From Pseudomonadota bacterium (GTDB lineage: Bacteria > Pseudomonadota > Alphaproteobacteria > Rhodospirillales > Magnetospirillaceae): a DNA stretch of 64,000 bases. The notes beneath the pieces were generated by a model. It worked only from the letters and a program-made list of their open reading frames with translations. It ran no database searches and was not told the DNA's origin. The DNA lies in contig JAJYTF010000002.1 in assembly GCA_021793155.1 (NCBI GenBank), positions 126,392 to 190,391 of the forward strand. The letters are read 5' to 3'. The position numbers and the translations under genes are program-made. Shown piece after piece: positions 18,165-28,184 of this stretch (positions within the stretch are counted from its first letter, which is position 1; the number at the start of each line of letters is the position of its first letter).

Positions 18165-19271
18165 TCATTTGAGGGCTTTGGCGCGCAAATGTTCGGCCAT
18201 GTCGCTGCGGCTGAGGGACGTGCTTTTGACCAGCGCGTAGACCGGGGTACCGATGTCCAGTTGCAGATCCCGGCAGGCCTGGCTGGTGATCTGGGCCTGC
18301 AGCGGACAACCGATGTCGAGAACGACATCGACCAGGCCTGGCCTGTGCCGCAGCTCGGTCACATGTCCGGCGAACTGGTTCTGTACCGACAGGCCGCGCG
18401 GTTCTTCGCGCGCCAGGATGACGTTTCCGGCATCGATGCGCACACGCACCTGCGCCCCCGGCGGAGCATCCAGCCTGGGCACCCGGATGGTGCCGCCGGG
18501 GAAGGCGAGATGCGTGACCTCGCGCACTTCGTCGTGCCGTTCGACCGAGGTGACCACCACCGTGGCCAATTCAATGCCCCCAGCCGCCGCGGCAAAGCCG
18601 GGCTGGCTCATGACGTCTTCCACCGCCCCGCCGGCCGTCACCTTGCCCGCCTCAAGCAGCACCATGCGGTCGGCAAGGCGCAAGACCTCGTCGACGCTAT
18701 GGCTGACATAAAGGATGGGCAGGCCGAACTGCCGTGGAAGCTCGGCGATGAAGGGCAGAAGCTCGGCCTTGCGGGCCCCGTCGAGGGAGGCCAAGGGTTC
18801 GTCCATCAGCAGCAGGCGGGGGCTGGCGAGCAACGCCCGGCCGATCGCCACACGCTGCCGCTCGCCGCCCGACAGGCTGCCCGGACGCCGCTCCAGCAAA
18901 TGCCCGATGCCGAGAAGCTCGATCACGTTGTCGAACCCGATGTAGCGTTCGGCCGGGGGCACGAGGCGCATCCCAAAAGCCAGGTTGCCGCGGACGCTGT
19001 AATGGGGAAACAGCCGGCTTTCCTGGAACACATAGCCGATGCGGCGGCGGTGCGGCGGCACATCTGTGCCGCTGTCGGCATCGAACAGCACCCGGCCGTC
19101 GAGAACGATGCGCCCCCGGTCAGGCCGGCTGAGCCCCGCGACCATGCCAACCACCGAGGTCTTCCCGGCCCCGGAGCGGCCGAACAAGGCGGTCACGGTG
19201 GGGCCGTCGGAATCGAAGGCGACGTCGATCCGGACCTCTCCCTGCCGCTTCTGTACCGACACCTCGAGCAC
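18165..19271 (-). CDS. modC: molybdate ABC transporter ATP-binding protein
   Basis: A 368-residue ATPase energising molybdate import. Walker A is GRSGAGKTS (~31-39), the signature LSGGERQRVAIGRAL (~133-147), Walker B LLLMDEPLASLD and the H-loop YVSHSVDEV. The C-terminal third (~290-355) is the MOP/TOBE molybdate-binding domain (QNQFAGHVTEL; QITSQACRDLQL), which marks ModC. The start is GTG at 19271, 2 bases after modB; the frame is open further upstream but that is the modB region out of phase. Confidence 0.94.
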   Translation of the reverse strand: MLEVSVQKRQGEVRIDVAFDSDGPTVTALFGRSGAGKTSVVGMVAGLSRPDRGRIVLDGRVLFDADSGTDVPPHRRRIGYVFQESRLFPHYSVRGNLAFGMRLVPPAERYIGFDNVIELLGIGHLLERRPGSLSGGERQRVAIGRALLASPRLLLMDEPLASLDGARKAELLPFIAELPRQFGLPILYVSHSVDEVLRLADRMVLLEAGKVTAGGAVEDVMSQPGFAAAAGGIELATVVVTSVERHDEVREVTHLAFPGGTIRVPRLDAPPGAQVRVRIDAGNVILAREEPRGLSVQNQFAGHVTELRHRPGLVDVVLDIGCPLQAQITSQACRDLQLDIGTPVYALVKSTSLSRSDMAEHLRAKALK

Positions 19272-19273
19272 GG

Positions 19274-19966
19274 CTACCCCTGCAGCCGCTGCCGCAGCTT
19301 CCTGGCCGCCTGTTCGGAGGCCAGCAGCGTGAGGAAGGCGAGACCGACCGAGATCAGGCATAGGCGCAAGGCCGCCGCCTCGCCGCCCGGCACCTGGGTG
19401 AGGCTGTAGAGGGCGATGGGCAGGGTCCTTGTCTGCCCCGGAATGTTCGAAACGAAGGTAATGGTGGCACCGAATTCGCTGAGGCTGCGGGCAAAGGCGA
19501 GAATGGTGCCGGCCAGCACGCCGGGCAGCGTCAACGGCACCGTCACGGTGAAGAAGACACGCAAAGGTCCGGCCCCCAATGTGGCGGCCGCCGACTCGAT
19601 GCCGCGATCGACCGATTCCAAAGATAGGCGGATCGCCCGCACCATCAGCGGAAACGACATGACCGCCGAGGCGACCGCCGCCCCTTTCCAATTGAAGATG
19701 AGGGAAATCCCCAGGACATCGTACAGCCAGCCGCCGACGATCCCTTTGCGGCCGAGCAACACAAGCAGCGCGTAGCCGACCGCCACCGGCGGCAGAACCA
19801 GGGGCAGATGAATCAAGCCGTCGAGCAGGGCTTTACCGGGAAACCGGCCCCGCGCCAGTACCCATGCGGCAAGGACGCCGAACGGCAGGCTGACCGCGAC
19901 CGCCCATCCGGAAACCCACAGGCTCAGCCGCAGGGCCTCCAACTCGAGGGGGGTGAGCATCGACAT
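19274..19966 (-). CDS. modB: molybdate ABC transporter permease
   Basis: A ~230-residue inner-membrane permease, five to six hydrophobic segments, with the ABC-coupling EAA-type loop (ESAAATLGAGPLRVFFTVTVPL) and SLSEFGATITFVSNIPGQTRT typical of ModB. I use the ATG at 19966 (MSMLTPLELEALRLSL); an in-frame ATG at 20005 has no ribosome-binding site. The periplasmic binding protein gene modA is not adjacent on either side. Confidence 0.93.
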   Translation of the reverse strand: MSMLTPLELEALRLSLWVSGWAVAVSLPFGVLAAWVLARGRFPGKALLDGLIHLPLVLPPVAVGYALLVLLGRKGIVGGWLYDVLGISLIFNWKGAAVASAVMSFPLMVRAIRLSLESVDRGIESAAATLGAGPLRVFFTVTVPLTLPGVLAGTILAFARSLSEFGATITFVSNIPGQTRTLPIALYSLTQVPGGEAAALRLCLISVGLAFLTLLASEQAARKLRQRLQG

Positions 19967-20043
19967 CAGCCGTTCCGTCGTTCGTTCAGCCAGGCTGCCG
20001 GCCATAGTCAGATGGCCGACTCACAAGGTCAAGCGCCAGGCAA

Positions 20044-20067
20044 AACTTTTGCCCTCGGCCAAAAGTT
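20044..20067. promoter_or_regulatory. inverted repeat upstream of modB
   Basis: Arms AACTTTTG and CAAAAGTT with an 8-base GC-rich spacer, lying ~80 bases before modB in a 340-base non-coding interval. It could be an operator for modBC or part of the candidate RNA on the other strand. It does not look like the E. coli ModE site. Confidence 0.4.
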
Positions 20068-20130
20068 CTGCCGGGCGTGACGAAGGTCACTTTTTATCAA
20101 CCATAGGCGAAGTAGGGTGAACTTGCCCAA

Positions 20131-20200
20131 GTACCGCAATCGGTACGGAACTCGGCGGCGGCATCCTTCCTCCCGGCAGATGCCGCCGCCTTATTTTTTT
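20131..20200 (+). terminator. orphan plus-strand terminator, possible small-RNA end
   Basis: A tetraloop hairpin (GTACCG-CAAT-CGGTAC, 20131-20146) is followed by a strong rho-independent terminator: GGCGGCGGCATC (20154-20165) pairs perfectly with GATGCCGCCGCC (20179-20190), then TTATTTTTTT. The nearest plus-strand gene upstream ends 2 kb away, and modBC runs the other way, so nothing annotated needs this terminator. A short non-coding RNA starting near 20070-20110 would explain it. Confidence 0.6.
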
Positions 20201-20310
20201 GCGGCTATTGCGGATCGCCGGCCGGGGATCGGAGAAAGATGTAAGGGAGGATATTCGCCGCCGTTTGAGCTAGTATGCTTTTCGTCCTATAGCAAGGCTT
20301 GGATGCCCCG

Positions 20311-20892
20311 ATGTCTGGAACCCACCGCCTGGCGGCTCATACGCCGGAAGAACGCCAAGCCGCCTTGACCGTGCAATCAGCCAAGATGGTGCTCGGCGAA
20401 ATCGACAGCCTCAGGCTGGCTCTTGCCGACCGCGGGCTGAGCGGGGCGATGCGCCAGCAGACCAAGCGGGACCTGACCGAAGCCTCGGAACGCCTGTGCA
20501 ACCTGATGGCACTGGCCATCTACCAGATCGCCAACACCGTCCATGGAGAGTTCCAGGGCAGCCTGAAAGCCGCCCTTGACGATCTGCGCAGCCGCCTGTT
20601 GGACATGGGCACCAACCTGATGATCGAGAAGCTGCAAAAAATCCATGCCACCGCCAAGGCCGTACTCGAGGACGGCGGCTATCCCCTCGGCCTGGCCTGC
20701 AAGCTCAATCACACCTACACCACCCTTATCGACAATCTCGGCACCTTGGGTGGCCTGGCCCGTCTTTCCGTCCAGGACAAGGCGTTGATCGACGCCACCG
20801 CGGAAAACATCAGGCACCTGACCGAAATCGAAGAGAACCTTGGCGTGCTGGTCGAAATGGGCGACAGCCGGCCGCGGCGCGGGGCCCGTTAG
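20311..20892 (+). CDS. hypothetical helical protein
   Basis: A 193-residue, cysteine-poor, predominantly helical protein (MSGTHRLAAHTPEERQAAL...). No signal peptide or membrane helix. Heptad-like hydrophobic spacing suggests coiled coils or a helical bundle. I do not recognise a family. The ATG at 20311 is preferred over an in-frame TTG at 20299. It sits between the candidate small RNA and the cox operon and is probably expressed alone. Confidence 0.65.
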   Translation: MSGTHRLAAHTPEERQAALTVQSAKMVLGEIDSLRLALADRGLSGAMRQQTKRDLTEASERLCNLMALAIYQIANTVHGEFQGSLKAALDDLRSRLLDMGTNLMIEKLQKIHATAKAVLEDGGYPLGLACKLNHTYTTLIDNLGTLGGLARLSVQDKALIDATAENIRHLTEIEENLGVLVEMGDSRPRRGAR

Positions 20893-21209
20893 CTCCTCCG
20901 ACATTCCCGTGCGATGCACCCATTCCCCCTTCTGGGAGAGGAAATTCGGTGCGCCCCGACCGGTATATCCCGGTTGGATCCTGCGCGCCCTGAGGGCAAA
21001 TGGTATCGGCCTGTGTCAAATGGGGGGCGCCATCGGATACCCCCTCGCCGAATAAGTTTGGTCGGCCCCATTGATTGGCGCCGCACGATCCCAATCTCAT
21101 CCGCTGAGAACAAGAATTCGTCGCAAATCCACTTAAGTCCGTTTACGGCGTGCCGGGATCTCTCGCAGCGCGGGTGGACGCCCTGGCAACCATGGCTGAC
21201 AGGGGTACC
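20893..21209 (+). promoter_or_regulatory. non-coding region upstream of the cox operon
   Basis: About 320 bases with no supported gene; it must contain the cox promoter. Two short imperfect palindromes are visible (around ACCGGTATATCCCGGT near 20959 and GCGCCCTGAGGGC near 20983), but I cannot assign a regulator or promoter elements. Confidence 0.4.
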
Positions 21210-23665
<2,456 letters not shown>

Positions 23666-23668
23666 GCG

Positions 23669-23692
23669 ATGAGCCTCGGTGGCCAACGATGA
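23669..23692 (+). other. seven-codon ORF coupling coxA to ctaG
   Basis: ATG AGC CTC GGT GGC CAA CGA TGA encodes MSLGGQR and its stop overlaps the ctaG ATG as ATGA. In many alphaproteobacteria ctaB and a short coxF-type gene occupy this gap; here only this remnant-sized frame remains. It could couple translation or be chance. Confidence 0.35.
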
Positions 23693-24231
23693 CCGGTAAA
23701 GCACGTACGGTGCTGGTAGCTTTCGCGGTCATGGCGGTCATGGCCGGTCTGGTGGCCGCCAGCGTGCCGCTCTATTCCCTGTTCTGCCGGGTGACCGGAT
23801 TCGGCGGGACGCCCAGGATCGCCGACGGCGCCCATGTGCCCGTCCGCGCCCGGACAATGGTGGTACGCTTCGACGCCAGCGTAATGAAAGGCATGCCCTG
23901 GCGCTTCGCCCCGCGCCAGATCAGCATGAAGATTCGCCTCGGCGAACCCAACCTGGCTTACTTCACCGCCGAGAATCTATCCGACCAACCGCTGGTCGGA
24001 ACGGCGACGTTCAACGTCACGCCGATGAAGGCCGCGCCCTACATCAACAAAATCCAGTGCTTCTGTTTCACCGAGCAGCACCTCGAGCCCGGGCAGAAAG
24101 CGGAACTGCCGGTCACCTTCTACGTGGACCCGGCCATCGCCGACGATCCGAACACCAACGAGGTGAAGACCATCACCCTGTCCTACACATTCTTCAAGGC
24201 CAAGCAACAGTCCAGCGAGGGACCATCATGA
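23689..24231 (+). CDS. ctaG: cytochrome c oxidase assembly protein CtaG/Cox11
   Basis: A 180-residue CuB-insertion chaperone. One N-terminal membrane helix (VLVAFAVMAVMAGLVAASV) ends in LYSLFCRVTGFGGT with the conserved cysteine, followed by a periplasmic domain bearing the copper-binding IQCFCFTEQ motif (CFCF). The ATG at 23689 overlaps the preceding seven-codon frame, and its end overlaps coxC as ATGA. Between coxA and coxC it is in the usual place, though the haem O synthase gene ctaB is missing here. Confidence 0.95.
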   Translation: MTGKARTVLVAFAVMAVMAGLVAASVPLYSLFCRVTGFGGTPRIADGAHVPVRARTMVVRFDASVMKGMPWRFAPRQISMKIRLGEPNLAYFTAENLSDQPLVGTATFNVTPMKAAPYINKIQCFCFTEQHLEPGQKAELPVTFYVDPAIADDPNTNEVKTITLSYTFFKAKQQSSEGPS

Positions 24232-25040
24232 GCGACGGATCGCAGGGGACCCATCATGGTAACGCCGCGCCCCATCCTTATCACCTGGTCAATCCCAGCC
24301 CTTGGCCGGCGCTCGGCGCCCTGGCGGCGTTCGTCCTGGCATTTGGCGCCGTGCACTGGTGGCACGGAGGCACGCCGCTGATCATGGTGGCCGGCTTCGC
24401 CCTGGTGCTGACCACCATGGTCGTCTGGTGGCGCGACGTCGTCCACGAAGCCCAGGTCGAACAAGTTCATACCGACGTCGTGCGGCACGGGCTGCGGGTC
24501 GGCGTGGGCCTGTTCATCGCATCCGAGGTGATGTTCTTCGTCGCCTTCTTCTGGGCCTTCTTCAACTCGGGCCTGCTGGTCAACCCATCCATCAAGCAAT
24601 GGCCGCCGGCCAACATCGAGCCGATGGAAACCTGGGGCATCCCCTTCCTCAATACCCTGATCCTGCTGTCCTCCGGACTTGCCGTGAACTGGGCCCACCA
24701 CTCCCTGCGCCAGGGTGACCGCCGGGGCCTCGCCCAAGGCCTGGGCCTGGCCATTGTCCTGGGCTTCTCCTTCCTCGGCTTGCAGGCCTACGAATACGGT
24801 CACGCCGCCTTCCACTTCCGTGACGGGATTTTTCCGTCGGTCTTCTACATGGCCACCGGCTTCCACGGCTTTCATGTGTTCGTCGGCGCCTGCTTCCTGA
24901 CGGTGAACTTCCTGCGCGTCCTCAACGGGCATTTCACCCCCGCTCAGCATGTCGGCTTCGAGGCCTCGGCCTGGTATTGGCATTTCGTCGACGTGGTGTG
25001 GATCTTCCTGTTCGTCTGGGTCTATTGGTGGGGCTCTTGA
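24228..25040 (+). CDS. coxC: cytochrome c oxidase subunit III
   Basis: A 270-residue subunit III with seven membrane helices. Typical segments: HPYHLVNPSPWPALGALAAF, VVRHGLRVGVGLFIASEVMFF with the conserved Glu, GLQAYEYGHAAFHFRDGIF, FHGFHVFVGACFL, and the C-terminal WYWHFVDVVWIFLFVWVYWWG. The start at 24228 overlaps ctaG by 4 bases. It is the last cox gene; the next start lies 31 bases downstream. Confidence 0.96.
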   Translation: MSDGSQGTHHGNAAPHPYHLVNPSPWPALGALAAFVLAFGAVHWWHGGTPLIMVAGFALVLTTMVVWWRDVVHEAQVEQVHTDVVRHGLRVGVGLFIASEVMFFVAFFWAFFNSGLLVNPSIKQWPPANIEPMETWGIPFLNTLILLSSGLAVNWAHHSLRQGDRRGLAQGLGLAIVLGFSFLGLQAYEYGHAAFHFRDGIFPSVFYMATGFHGFHVFVGACFLTVNFLRVLNGHFTPAQHVGFEASAWYWHFVDVVWIFLFVWVYWWGS

Positions 25041-25071
25041 CGGAAAGGCGCGACCGCCGTCCAATGGTGAC

Positions 25072-25974
25072 ATGAAGCGCTTGTTGGCCCCTCTTTTCGG
25101 ATTTCTGGTGGCGGTCATGCTCGTCGGACGAGCTGGCGCCACTACCATCGAGTTCGACGGATTGGAGCGGCAGTTCGAAATGTATGTGCCGCCGACGGCA
25201 CCGCGTCCGCTGCCGGTCGTGCTGCTGCTGCACGGAGGCACCAGCACCGCCGAACAGATCCGCCGCTACACCGGATTCGATGCGCTGGCGGCACGCGAGG
25301 GCATCCTCGCGGTCTATCCGCAGGGGGTCGCCGGACAGTGGAATGACGGACGTCCGCAGACCGGCATGCCCCACCCTCTGACTGCCGATACCGACGATGT
25401 GGGCTTCCTGCTCGCCCTGGTCGACGAACTGGTGGGGCACGGCTTGGCCGATCCGCGCAGGATCTATGTGGCCGGTATTGCCAGCGGCGGCATGATGGCC
25501 CTGAGGCTCGCTTGCGAGCACCCTGAGCGGATCGCGGCCGCCGCCGTGGTGGCGGCGAATCAACCGTCGGAGCTCAATTGCACGCCAACCCGGCCGGTGC
25601 CGATGATCTTTTTCCACGGCACCCGGGACCGCTTCGTGCCTTTCGGCGGCGGCGACATCCTGCAATGGGCCAATGTGGATCGCGGCAAGGTGCTTTCGGC
25701 CCATGACACGGTCGAACAGTGGCGCAAGATCGACGGCTGCACCGGAGAGCCGAACACGCATCGGGTCGGCGCCTCAGGCGCCGTCGCCGTCGACCTGGTG
25801 ACCTACGAGCCGTGTAGCGGAGCCGAAGTCCGCCATTTCGTCATGAAAGGCGGCGGCCACACCTGGCCCGGGGCCCACCAGGGACCCGCCGGCGACAAGC
25901 TGCTGGGGCCTGCCGCCGGCATCAATGCCAACGAAGAGATCTGGAAGTTCTTCGACGCGCAACCGCCACGCTGA
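25072..25974 (+). CDS. LpqC/PHB-depolymerase-type esterase with altered nucleophile elbow
   Basis: A 300-residue exported alpha/beta hydrolase of the esterase_PHB (LpqC) family. Signal peptide at ~1-23 (APLFGFLVAVMLVGRAGA). The oxyanion segment LLLHGGTS and the late acid/base residues (FHGTRDRFVPF, GGGHTWPG) are kept. The nucleophile elbow reads AGIASGG, whereas the family has G-x-S-x-G-G: Ala137 occupies the serine position and Ser138 is one residue late. Catalysis is therefore in doubt. It follows coxC closely, but function suggests kinship with the ketone/PHB genes downstream. Confidence 0.82.
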   Translation: MKRLLAPLFGFLVAVMLVGRAGATTIEFDGLERQFEMYVPPTAPRPLPVVLLLHGGTSTAEQIRRYTGFDALAAREGILAVYPQGVAGQWNDGRPQTGMPHPLTADTDDVGFLLALVDELVGHGLADPRRIYVAGIASGGMMALRLACEHPERIAAAAVVAANQPSELNCTPTRPVPMIFFHGTRDRFVPFGGGDILQWANVDRGKVLSAHDTVEQWRKIDGCTGEPNTHRVGASGAVAVDLVTYEPCSGAEVRHFVMKGGGHTWPGAHQGPAGDKLLGPAAGINANEEIWKFFDAQPPR

Positions 25975-26041
25975 GCCACGCGTTTATCTTTTGCCCTCGC
26001 TGGGCTCAAGCTGCATGACGTTGGACGCAGCTTGCCCCGAT

Positions 26042-27046
26042 TTACACCTCGTTGACGTCGATCACCACGCGGCCCCGCACCTGGCCGGCCAGGATACGCT
26101 CGGCCAGGGCCGGAAGATCCTTGAGGCCGGCGCGGCTGGTCAAGGCATCCAGCTTGTCCAGCGGCAGGTCGTGGGCCAACCGTTCCCACGCTTCTACACG
26201 GGTGGCTTTCGGGCACATCACCGAATCGATACCCAGCAGGTTGACACCGCGCAACAGGAACGGCAGCACGGTGGTGGACAGCTCGTTTCCCCCTGCCAGG
26301 CCACAGGCCGCCACCGAGCTGTGGTAGCGCATCGACGCCAGCACCGACGCCAAAGTGGTGCCGCCGACCGCGTCGACGGCGCCGCTCCACCGCTCGCCCA
26401 GCAGGGGCCTGGCCGGCGGCGTCGCGAGTTCCGACCGCTCGACGATGGTGGCGGCCCCCAGTGCCCGCAGGTAATCATGCTCGGCCGAACGGCCGGTGGA
26501 GGCGGCAACCTTGTAGCCGAGCTTGGCCAGGATGGCCACCGCCACGCTGCCGACGCCGCCGGCGGCCCCGGTTACCAGCACTTCATCCTCGGCACCGGGG
26601 CGCAAACCGTGCGCCTCCAGGGCCATCACCGCCAGCATGGCGGTGAAGCCGGCGGTACCGATCGCCATGGCGCGATCGGGACTCAGGCCGGCCGGGCGTT
26701 TCACCAGCCAGTCGCCCTTGACCCGCGCCTTCTGCGCGTAGCCGCCCCAATGGACTTCGCCGACGCGCCAGCCGGTAAGGATGACCTCGTCGCCCGGCTT
26801 GAATTCCGGATTGTCCGAGGCTTCCACCACGCCGGCGAAGTCGATGCCGGGAATATGGGGATAGCTGCGCACCAGCCTCCCCAACCCCTTGAGGATCATC
26901 CCGTCCTTGTAGTTGAGAGTCGACGCCTGCACGCGCACGGTGACGTCGCCGGCCGGCAACCGTTCGGTCGGCAGATGCTGGATACCGGCCGTGACCTTGC
27001 CCTCCCGCTCCTCCAGAACCAGGGCTGCGAATTCGTTATTGCTCAT
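26042..27046 (-). CDS. acuI: acrylyl-CoA reductase (AcuI/YhdH family)
   Basis: A 334-residue zinc-free medium-chain dehydrogenase. The N-terminal catalytic part has STLNYKDGMILKGLGRLVR and PHIPGIDFAGVV; the NADPH-binding fold carries VLVTGAAGGVGSVAVAIL, and GWRVGEVHWGGYAQKARVK is typical of AcuI/YhdH. Members reduce acrylyl-CoA to propionyl-CoA with NADPH. ATG at 27046, preceded by AAAAGGAGGA. Its terminator region and the next gene (bdhA, same strand) are ~120 bases apart. Confidence 0.9.
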   Translation of the reverse strand: MSNNEFAALVLEEREGKVTAGIQHLPTERLPAGDVTVRVQASTLNYKDGMILKGLGRLVRSYPHIPGIDFAGVVEASDNPEFKPGDEVILTGWRVGEVHWGGYAQKARVKGDWLVKRPAGLSPDRAMAIGTAGFTAMLAVMALEAHGLRPGAEDEVLVTGAAGGVGSVAVAILAKLGYKVAASTGRSAEHDYLRALGAATIVERSELATPPARPLLGERWSGAVDAVGGTTLASVLASMRYHSSVAACGLAGGNELSTTVLPFLLRGVNLLGIDSVMCPKATRVEAWERLAHDLPLDKLDALTSRAGLKDLPALAERILAGQVRGRVVIDVNEV

Positions 27047-27164
27047 GGGCTGTCCTCCTTTTGGCGCGACCAGTATATGGCCGCGTTACGACTGGACAAC
27101 CCCGCGCCGCCATCTTGTGCCTGAGTTTTCCACCATGCGGTGGAGGGCTCGGACTTGGACCAAC

Positions 27165-27947
27165 TCACTGCATGAACCAGCCGTGGCTCACCACCAGGGA
27201 CTGACCGGTCAGGGCGTTCGACTCGAAAGAAGCGAAGAACAAGGCCGCCGCCGCAACGTCTTCGGTGGTGGTGAACTCGCCATCGACGGTCTCCTTCAGC
27301 ATCACTGTCTTGACCACCGCCTCTTCGGATATGCCCAGCTCCTTGGCCTGCTCGGGGATCTGCTTGTCGACCAATGGTGTACGCACATAGCCCGGGCAGA
27401 TGACGTTGGCCCTGACACCATGCGGCGCCCCCTCCTTGGCCACCACTTTGGCCAGGCCGATCAGGCCATGCTTGGCGGTAACGTAAGGAGCCTTCAGAGC
27501 CGACGCCTCTTTGGAATGGACCGAGCCCATGTAGATGATGCTGCCGCCCTGCCCCTGCTTGTACATCTGACGCAAGGCGGCGCGGGTCGTCAGGAAGGCG
27601 CCGTCCAGATGGACCGCGAGCAGCAGCTTCCATTTGGCGAAAGGAAACTGGTCGAGCGGCGAGACGATCTGGATGCCCGCATTGCTGACCAGGACGTCCA
27701 GGCGGCCGAATTCCTCGACGCAACGGGCCATGCCCGCCTCGACCTCGTTCTCGGCAGTCACGTCCATCGCGACGCCGATGGACCGGCCGCCGTCCCGCCG
27801 GATCTCGACGGCCGCAGCGTCCGCCGCCCCGGCATCGAGATCGGCAATGGCCACGGCGGCCCCTTCCGCCGCGAAGCGGCGAGCGATTTCACGACCGATG
27901 CCGCTGGCGGCACCGGTGACAATGGCGACCTTATTCGCAAGACGCAT
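27165..27947 (-). CDS. bdhA: 3-hydroxybutyrate dehydrogenase
   Basis: A 260-residue short-chain dehydrogenase interconverting D-3-hydroxybutyrate and acetoacetate with [11 protein letters not shown] (11-18) binds the cofactor; SNAGIQ, and the catalytic triad S142, Y155, K159 (YVTAK) are in place. The C-terminal [20 protein letters not shown] and [10 protein letters not shown] are characteristic of this enzyme. ATG at 27947 with GGGAGG upstream. The patatin gene lies upstream on the same strand and acetoacetate decarboxylase is divergent beyond, forming a ketone-body cluster. Confidence 0.93.
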   Translation of the reverse strand: MRLANKVAIVTGAASGIGREIARRFAAEGAAVAIADLDAGAADAAAVEIRRDGGRSIGVAMDVTAENEVEAGMARCVEEFGRLDVLVSNAGIQIVSPLDQFPFAKWKLLLAVHLDGAFLTTRAALRQMYKQGQGGSIIYMGSVHSKEASALKAPYVTAKHGLIGLAKVVAKEGAPHGVRANVICPGYVRTPLVDKQIPEQAKELGISEEAVVKTVMLKETVDGEFTTTEDVAAAALFFASFESNALTGQSLVVSHGWFMQ

Positions 27948-27979
27948 ATCCTGCCTCCCGTTCACCCATGATGAACCGA

Positions 27980-28174
27980 GTGCTCTGACGCAAACCAAAG
28001 ATTCAGCTTGCGTCGGAGCACCAGCCTTGGTTTTTGCCCCCCGCCGGGCGCTGGAACAAGGAAACCGGCCAACCAGCCGCCATTGGCGGCGGCCAGGGGG
28101 CCGGATGGCCCCCCAGTGAGGGACTATGCTAAACCTACTGCGGTGAACCATCTGAATGGTTCACCGCAGTAGGT
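27980..28174. repeat. three-hairpin intergenic repeat, copy A
   Basis: Between bdhA and the patatin gene. Stem 1 pairs CTCTGACGCAA with TTGCGTCGGAG, then TTGGTTTTTGCCCC, then a GC-rich stem-loop GGGGGCC-GGAT-GGCCCCC, then CTATGCTAAACCT and a perfect 19-bp stem (28133-28151 with 28156-28174, loop CTGA). A related unit occurs at 41679-41830. Conserved parts are the linkers and the GGAT loop, while stem sequences differ. Confidence 0.65.
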
Positions 28175-28184
28175 GGGGGCGGCA

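Noticed and set aside
16517-18328. A 603-codon minus-strand open frame opposite the MgtC-family gene
   Set aside because: Composition (Gly/Arg/Gln/His-rich) is that of an antisense shadow in GC-rich coding DNA; the plus-strand protein has clear domains.
20006-20310. Molybdenum-cofactor riboswitch upstream of modB
   Set aside because: The structured part and terminator are on the plus strand, opposite to modBC, and I do not see the Moco-motif consensus.
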